DNA from: Trichopria drosophilae
Taxonomy: Eukaryota; Arthropoda; Insecta; Hymenoptera; Diapriidae
NCBI GenBank assembly: GCA_030407085.1
Contig: CM059584.1
Location: forward strand, 129,493,501-129,557,500
Length of the DNA: 64,000 bases
Direction of reading: 5' to 3'
Within the stretch, counting starts at the first letter, position 1, and each line of letters starts with the position of its first letter. Both the position numbers and the translations under genes were made by a program. The notes beneath the pieces were generated by a model. That model saw only the letters and a program-made list of their open reading frames with translations, was not told the origin of the DNA and ran no database searches. Below are positions 58,067 through 64,000 of this stretch, piece by piece.

Positions 58067-59680
58067 AAAATATTTTTGCAATTTTGCTTGAGTTTTTACA
58101 TATTGCAGAATTTTTTAATAACATTGTCGTATAATTTGTCTTACGTGTTTATAATTTATTATAAAGCAAGGAAATTATTCGAGTAAAAGTTTTCAAAAAA
58201 TTGAACACGTACTTCGTTTCATGTGTCTATTACATTTCAATTTTAGTTTAATATAATAATATTGAAATCATCATAAATCTACGATTGTCTTAATCTCCAG
58301 ACTTTCGAACCTAGAAAGCTTCAATGAAATATAAAATTGGGCATGTAATATGTGTGGAAAAGCACTATAATATATTACGTGGATATACTCATAAAAAAGT
58401 CGGTGCAAAACTAAAACTGTTTAGAATATGTATTTAAATTTGTTGCTTCATTCGTTTATGAAATACCTTAATGGAAATTATGCCATATTTGAACGATTAA
58501 TATTGAAACTGCATTATCTACTTAATAAATGTATAGTACGGAACTTCATAGATTCAGTTACAATAATTAAAACTATAAACCTACAACCTATAAACCTACA
58601 ATAAGAAGATATTTTCATTGGTTAAAAAAGTCCGGAATTTTGAATAAATGCGTAATTTTCTTATAAATGTTTGCAACAAAGCATATTTGATCTTCTTTTT
58701 TCATAATATTACTGCATAGCTTAAGTACACGTACTCATTCTCAATCCTCAAAACAGTCTGAATATCAGGATTTTTTGTTCGTATACAATAAATGTATTTT
58801 TGAAAAACATGTGGCATTTATCGTTTTCCAATTTAAAAAAAAGTCTTTAAAACAAAATGACTGCTATTTAACAACAACAAAATTACCTTATTTTTTGGTT
58901 TTCAAGGCCGTTAAAAATGATTCGTATTAAATTTTTTGAAAAATCACTTTGTGAAAGCCCCTTAAATTTATTTTGCTTTCTTTTGGTCTTTAACTCATGA
59001 AAATCGGTTCATTCATTGAAGCTTAATAGAGTCCGCGCATATAGTGAAAAATCATATAGTGAAAAATCGTATTTAATGTCTGCTTTTGACAACTCTCATT
59101 GTCAGACAGTTGTTTGAGCGTTATACATTTTGCCGTCCTCTTCTTCGAACATTAGCTGTTGTTGGATTTGGGCGGAAAATTTGTCTCCCCTGGATTTTTT
59201 CGTGATTTCTTACACGTTATTGCCGTTATATGATTTTCGTCAGTTTTCTCGTGGAAATCTCCAGTTGTAACTTGTAAAATGCTTTCGATATCATAAGATC
59301 TGTTGGGCCACAAATTCTCCACTCCATAAGGATGAAATTAAAAAAAAAAAATTTCAACGTTGAGAATGAAAATCTATGAGTAGCAAGCTATTTTAAAAAA
59401 TCTAAATTACAAATTTCTGATGTTATTATTAAAAATTTGAGATCTTTAATTGCGATTCTAACACCTACAAATGATATCCTATAATACACCAGAGAAATTC
59501 TGCAATAATTGAAGCATTTTTTTAAATAAGCAAAAATCATATATTTCTGAAAATTGTCGGTCAACTATCGATAAAGTTTTTGAATTGATAATCTATAAAT
59601 TCATGTGTATGAAATATGAAGTAAGTAACCTAACATTTTCCGTCTTTGAGAAAAAAAATATGGGTTCTGATTTAACCCTT
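58067..59680. other. AT-rich spacer
   Basis: Nothing annotatable; no gene, tRNA or clear repeat. Confidence 0.35.
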
Positions 59681-60355
59681 CACTGGTAAAAATGTTTGTA
59701 ATTTTACAATGTGTTGGAAGTTTTGTACCATAATGTACTTTTACAATACGTGTCTCATAAATTTGCAACAGATGTATAGTAATCTTCCTCTGTACTTTTT
59801 GTAAAATTATAACATGTTTTTCTAGCTTATGTCTATTGTGAAAACAGTGACGATACAGATCGTCAAAGCCCCTACCGGTATACCGCAGAACTACATGTGT
59901 TTTAAAGTTTGGAAACTTAGAAGATTTAAAACAAATTGATTTAAACACGGGAATTGTAAATTCGCAACACATGTTTTATCATTTTAAATACGTATCTTCT
60001 AATTTTATTATACATTACAGGAATTGTATATTATAATACAAATTTGTAACAGTATGAGAGTTTAAAATGATAATACATGTGTTGTGAATTTAGAATACCT
60101 GTGTTTAAATCTATTTGTTTTAAATCTTCTAAGATTCCAGGCTTTACAGCACATGTATTGTTTGCAACACATGTAGTTCTGCGGCATACCGCTGATGATA
60201 GACATATGCTAGAAGAACTTGTTGTAATTTTACAAAAAGTGTAAAGGAAGACTACAATACACGTGTTGCAAATTTACGAGACACGTATTGTAAAATTACT
60301 TACTGGTAAAGAAACTTCCAACGCATTTGTAAAATTACGAACATTTTTAACAGTG
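59681..60355. mobile_element. 675-bp foldback element with CACTG ends
   Basis: The left end CACTGGTAAAAATG and the inverted right end CACTGTTAAAAATG extend into full-length arms meeting near 60018. Paired landmarks are CCGCAGAACTACATG at 59883 with CATGTAGTTCTGCGG at 60170, and AACACATGTTTTATCATTTT with its complement. ACATGTGTTGCAAATTTAC-like palindromes recur. The ends resemble the MITE at 37370-37794 (CACTGTAAAAA). A 3-bp CTT/TTT flank is imperfect. The frame 59601-59972 minus is arm sequence. Confidence 0.8.
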
Positions 60356-60382
60356 TTTATACACACATTTTTCTGACCAACA

Positions 60383-60450
60383 ATTTTTTATAAAACTGGG
60401 TACTCGGGGTTTTTTGCGATTGCTAGTGATGAATCTGAATTCAGATCTCG
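60383..60450 (+). repeat. Short fragment of the 120-bp dispersed repeat
   Basis: AACTGGGTACTCGGGGTTTT, GCTAGTGATGAATCTGAATT and CAGAT match the first half of the repeat unit at 3462-3870. It is truncated before the AAAATGGCGG portion. Confidence 0.5.
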
Positions 60451-61180
60451 TAATTAAAAGGTTATGTAATTATAATATTTAATAATCTAAAATATATTCC
60501 ATTTCTATATGTAATTATGACTATTTTGGCTCAAACGGAGCAAATGATTCATTAGCAGACATAATGAAGCGGAAGATTTCAATGCTACGCGTGTCGTACT
60601 TATATGGAATGCGCACATCTTAGTGTGAGAAACCTATCATTAATTAACGGTATAACACTTGCGTTCCTCTACTGCAGCCGGAATTTAATGTAAGCGACTA
60701 GGAAACAAATTGAGTAAAATAGATATAAAATACGATATGAAACCGGTTATATCTAGTGTGTCTTCCATCAATTCGAGTACTTAAGATATTAAATTTTGAT
60801 AATTCTAAATCAGATTAAATCTCGCCTTTACTAGATTCCACGATTACTGGATAATCTTGGGTTTGACTTTGTATCTACTTTATATCATCTAATATACACA
60901 TAACACTATATTAGTAATATTTTCATGTTGACCATAAATTAAGTTGATAAGGAGAAAAACATATAAAAACGTGAAATAATCGTTGAAAATATCACTTCAG
61001 AATAAGTCGATATGTTTATTCTACAAGTAATTTTAATTATAAATCTGCTTTACCAATAAACATTTTGGAATGAAATGTTTTTTACGGGCACACTTTGCGG
61101 TCACCTTGGCAATATATTTTCGAATGTTAGAACGGGGATAAGGTAGGACGGCAGAGGAATGAGCTTACAGGTTCCAAAAA
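60451..61180. other. Spacer
   Basis: Mostly AT-rich; no gene or repeat that can be supported. Confidence 0.3.
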
Positions 61181-61199
61181 TATGCATTGCTGTATTCTT

Positions 61200-61326
61200 T
61201 TCTCAAAACATAATTTTTCGTGCTGGTGCCCCAATTACAAATTTGTACAGTGTCCTGATCAAGCCATGATTTGAATCCAGGGTCTTATCATGAACGTAGC
61301 GCTTAAACTGTGCTGCCCAAGCCTCA
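61200..61326 (-). repeat. Degenerate tRNA-like SINE remnant
   Basis: On the minus strand 61325-61266 reads TTGGGCAGCACAGTTTAAGC, GCTACGTTCATGATAAG, then CCTGGATTCAAATC. This resembles an A box, an anticodon arm and a B box of a pol III tRNA promoter at near-normal spacing. The acceptor stem cannot be closed, so it is not a functional tRNA. The 3' tail and target duplication are not clear. Confidence 0.35.
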
Positions 61327-64000
61327 TTCGGTCAGCATTTTTTATTTCTCCTTGAGACATAATATATACCAAATACATAATAACTTACATTTTCAACGAA
61401 CAATGGCAATAACTAATTTCAACTTTACATAAAAAAATGATTAATTCTCTTTTTACATGATTGATGAATTAGCAATGTCCTCACGATTACATAATAACTC
61501 TAATTGCTAATTTAGTACTGAGGTACTAACCAGAAAATCATGATCAGATATGCTTGAATCTTGATCAGGACCTATCACGCAGTAATCAGGCGAGCTTGAT
61601 AAAGCGTGCACGAGCAGAACTCATTTCGGACCTGCCTGAATATTGATCAGACCCTGAGCAGGATTACGGAGGTGATAACTGATCATTAAACTGGAATTTA
61701 GCGTTTCTGCCTCTCAAGGACGTTGATTCAAATATTGAAAAACAGTCAACAAAAAGTTGCAAAAAATATTTCCATACGTAAGTTTGAATTTTAAGAGCAA
61801 CTAGTATTTCACTTGAATAAATTTAGAAACTCTCATATAATCAATGAAAAATTCACATCCAAGATAAGAATAAATAGATCAAATATCGTTTAGTCGAAAA
61901 ATGATAGCCGTAATAAAAAATGACAAGCGAGGAAAAATGACGTTAATTGAAAATCAGAAAAAAATAAGAACAAGTCTTTGAATCGTCGAATGATGCAAAG
62001 TTGCATACACCCACGTGTAAGGATGTCTCGAACTTGACTAACGTTCGATCCCTCTATATACCATCAGCACGATGGTATGAGCCGCTTTGTTAGTCACAGT
62101 AAGTAAGCATACCTTGTAGCAATAACTTCTCGATGGCGAATGCGAACCGCCGGTGTCTATATGTACACATAAGAAAATGCGGGCCTGCGTATATAAACGT
62201 ATACACGACCATGTGTGCGCGCCTTATCTCACCTCATTACTTTATTTTAACTGCCGGTGAATACTGAAAATATTACCGGCGCGCAATTCCGTAATTCCGG
62301 AGAAACGACGCTTAATTCGATCATTAATTCGATGGCTGCGGCAAAATGCGCCGGTGGCCCCGTCGTTTCGCCGCGATCGTCTCCTTTTTAAATTCATTTT
62401 TTATTTTGCTACCCGAATACGAATTTTCACCTGGAGCTTCATTAGTACTTAATGCTCTTATCCGTTCCTCACACTTACGAAAAATTACATCGAACCGCTG
62501 AAATCTTGTCTCGCGAGACGTCGTCGGGGGGATCCTCATCACTTCTTTTGAACCTCAATGTAGTGCTTTTATAATCTTAATTAAGTCGCCGTTATTACTT
62601 CGAATTATTTGACAGATTTTGTGTTACAAGGTGAATCGGAAATGGTCATTGAATGTATATTCGATGACTCTAATTGCGGCCACGTTCCGATATGTATACA
62701 ATCTCTTAGATATCATTGATTCTCATCGATTATTTAATGACAATTTTTCACGGAATTCGAGTCTAAATTAATGGAGATATGACACTTCTCATAGATGTGT
62801 GTGTATAAAATCTAGCGCGGATAAAAAAAATATTAGTTCCCAATAAGTTTTTGTAAAAATCGGGAGCAAAAGTGCACCATAAAAAATTTTGGATTTGTAA
62901 TAACTTGGAAAGTAAACACGTTATGAACATAAAAATAAATCGAGCTTATAACTTCAACCTGATGCTTTAAGTTTATTACGTAAGATTAATCCTATTCGAA
63001 TATGTCCAGTTGAATTCGTTTGATAAACAATCTCTCCAAGTGTATCAACCACGAGTGAACATCACGGAATTCCAAAGCATTGAAAAACGAAAATATCGAA
63101 CCTTGGTCAATTGTTTACATTTGCCTACGAGTTACAATCGGCTTGCATGAGGCACGCAGCCACCGATATCGGTTGTACACACGCACGCACCCACATATCG
63201 TATCGCACACACGTGTTCAACCGACCATTGCGAATCAATATAATAACGAATATGGTCACGCTTGATTCTATATATATTACATTTGCACACAGTGGAACAT
63301 AGATGAGCGGATCGTGACCGGATAAGGATAAATAAAGCGACGGTGATGCTCGTTGCGGATATCATCGTGGATGGTTCGTGTGGTACCAACTGTCGTCAGT
63401 TCCATACATATTAATGGGATTCCCTGTGAATGTGTGCGTGTGTACAAGCGCTGACTTTGCGCAAGATCTCCAGTAGACAAGAGCTTTTTTTTTGACAGCT
63501 GAGAAACTGCCGGGGGAGAAAAAGTGGCACAAAAATCAAGCATAAGTATAATTGGAAAGGTGTAATTGTTGATCTGGGGTACTACAAAGGCCCGCATGGT
63601 GGATTGGACTTTTTCTACTTACACGTTGTTTATGACTGGCTATATAGTCTATATTTGGAAAATCCTTCTAAGGCGATTGTCGTTGACTTTAAAGCATCTT
63701 TTTTTATCTATTTCGAATAGAGAAAGTTAAATTTGAATAAAATAGTAAAAGAAATTCTGACTGGAAAAAAAACTTGACGATGATTTTGATCCTGAAAAAC
63801 AAACTTATTATTCGCGTTTATTAAGACAACCTAAAAAATATAAATAAAAAAATGATATTCAATTTTGGGATGTGATATGACACTTCTTATGTATCATTAC
63901 TTGCTAAAGCAAATTTCGAAATTCTTATTGAGGTATCGACGTATACTTTTGAAAAAATTGGGTCCAAAAATATTAAAATTTTTTTTTTTGTATATTTAAT
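61327..64000. other. Single-copy sequence to the window end, no gene recognised
   Basis: TGATCAGG/CCTGATCA-type motifs recur at about 61540-61690. 62000-62560 and 63000-63600 are balanced and CpG-containing, with overlapping frames on both strands (63080-63597) that have no known domain. They may be regulatory or intronic; nothing firmer can be said. Confidence 0.35.

Noticed and set aside
61266..61325. Functional tRNA gene
   Set aside because: The acceptor stem cannot be closed and the B box is degenerate; at best a SINE remnant.

Overview
The window looks like nuclear DNA from an insect, with Hymenoptera the best guess. The reasons are an AT-rich background broken by CpG-rich single-copy blocks, spliceosomal introns with GTAAGT/TTTCAG-type borders, and abundant short inverted-repeat DNA transposons. 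There is no bacterial gene density, operon structure, rRNA or CRISPR array. Almost all long reading frames are chance frames inside repeats or GC-rich blocks.

Two pieces of real protein-coding sequence can be supported, both on the minus strand. At 34852-35412 there are the first two coding exons of a BRIP1/FANCJ-type DNA helicase, carrying the Q motif and Walker A. The exons and splice sites look intact, but I could not find the rest of the helicase in the window. At 30008-30831 there are three phase-compatible exons ending in a stop codon. They encode the C-terminus of a protein I do not recognise, with one in-frame TGA and an apparent frame disruption, so it is probably decaying.

Everything else is repeats and apparently non-coding sequence. 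0-7 kb: TTAA-flanked, piggyBac-like termini, a 130-bp tandem repeat, nested hairpins, and a dispersed ~120-bp repeat built around 'AAAATGGCGGATCCAAGATGG'. 7.7-9.2 kb: a degenerate GAT-type satellite. 11.25-13.37 kb: a 2.1-kb near-perfect palindrome with a smaller inverted-repeat element at its centre. 13.6-14.6 and 18.85-19.6 kb: GC-rich blocks. 17.4-20.4 kb: two copies of one MITE family in opposite orientation. 24-29 kb: two pogo-like MITEs, a TA-flanked CACTGAGAGAA family, and a TTAA-inserted 1.3-kb foldback. 33-41 kb: GTGCGTAAA palindromes, a 0.53-kb duplicated segment lying next to the BRIP1 fragment, a CACTG-ended MITE with a matching empty site, and a 1.95-kb compound palindrome. 41.3-43.5 kb: a TAATATTAC satellite. 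44-53 kb: mostly single-copy sequence with no recognisable gene, perhaps intronic or regulatory. 53-64 kb: AT-rich spacer with more MITEs, a foldback at 59.7-60.4 kb, a tRNA-like SINE remnant and single-copy sequence.

The main biological story is layered transposon activity. Paralogous empty sites inside the window allow target-site duplications to be read directly for two insertions. I see no evidence for a new multi-gene system. The most unusual items are the isolated BRIP1 5' fragment with an adjacent duplicated segment, the central-symmetric palindromes, and the GTGCGTAAA hairpin clusters.
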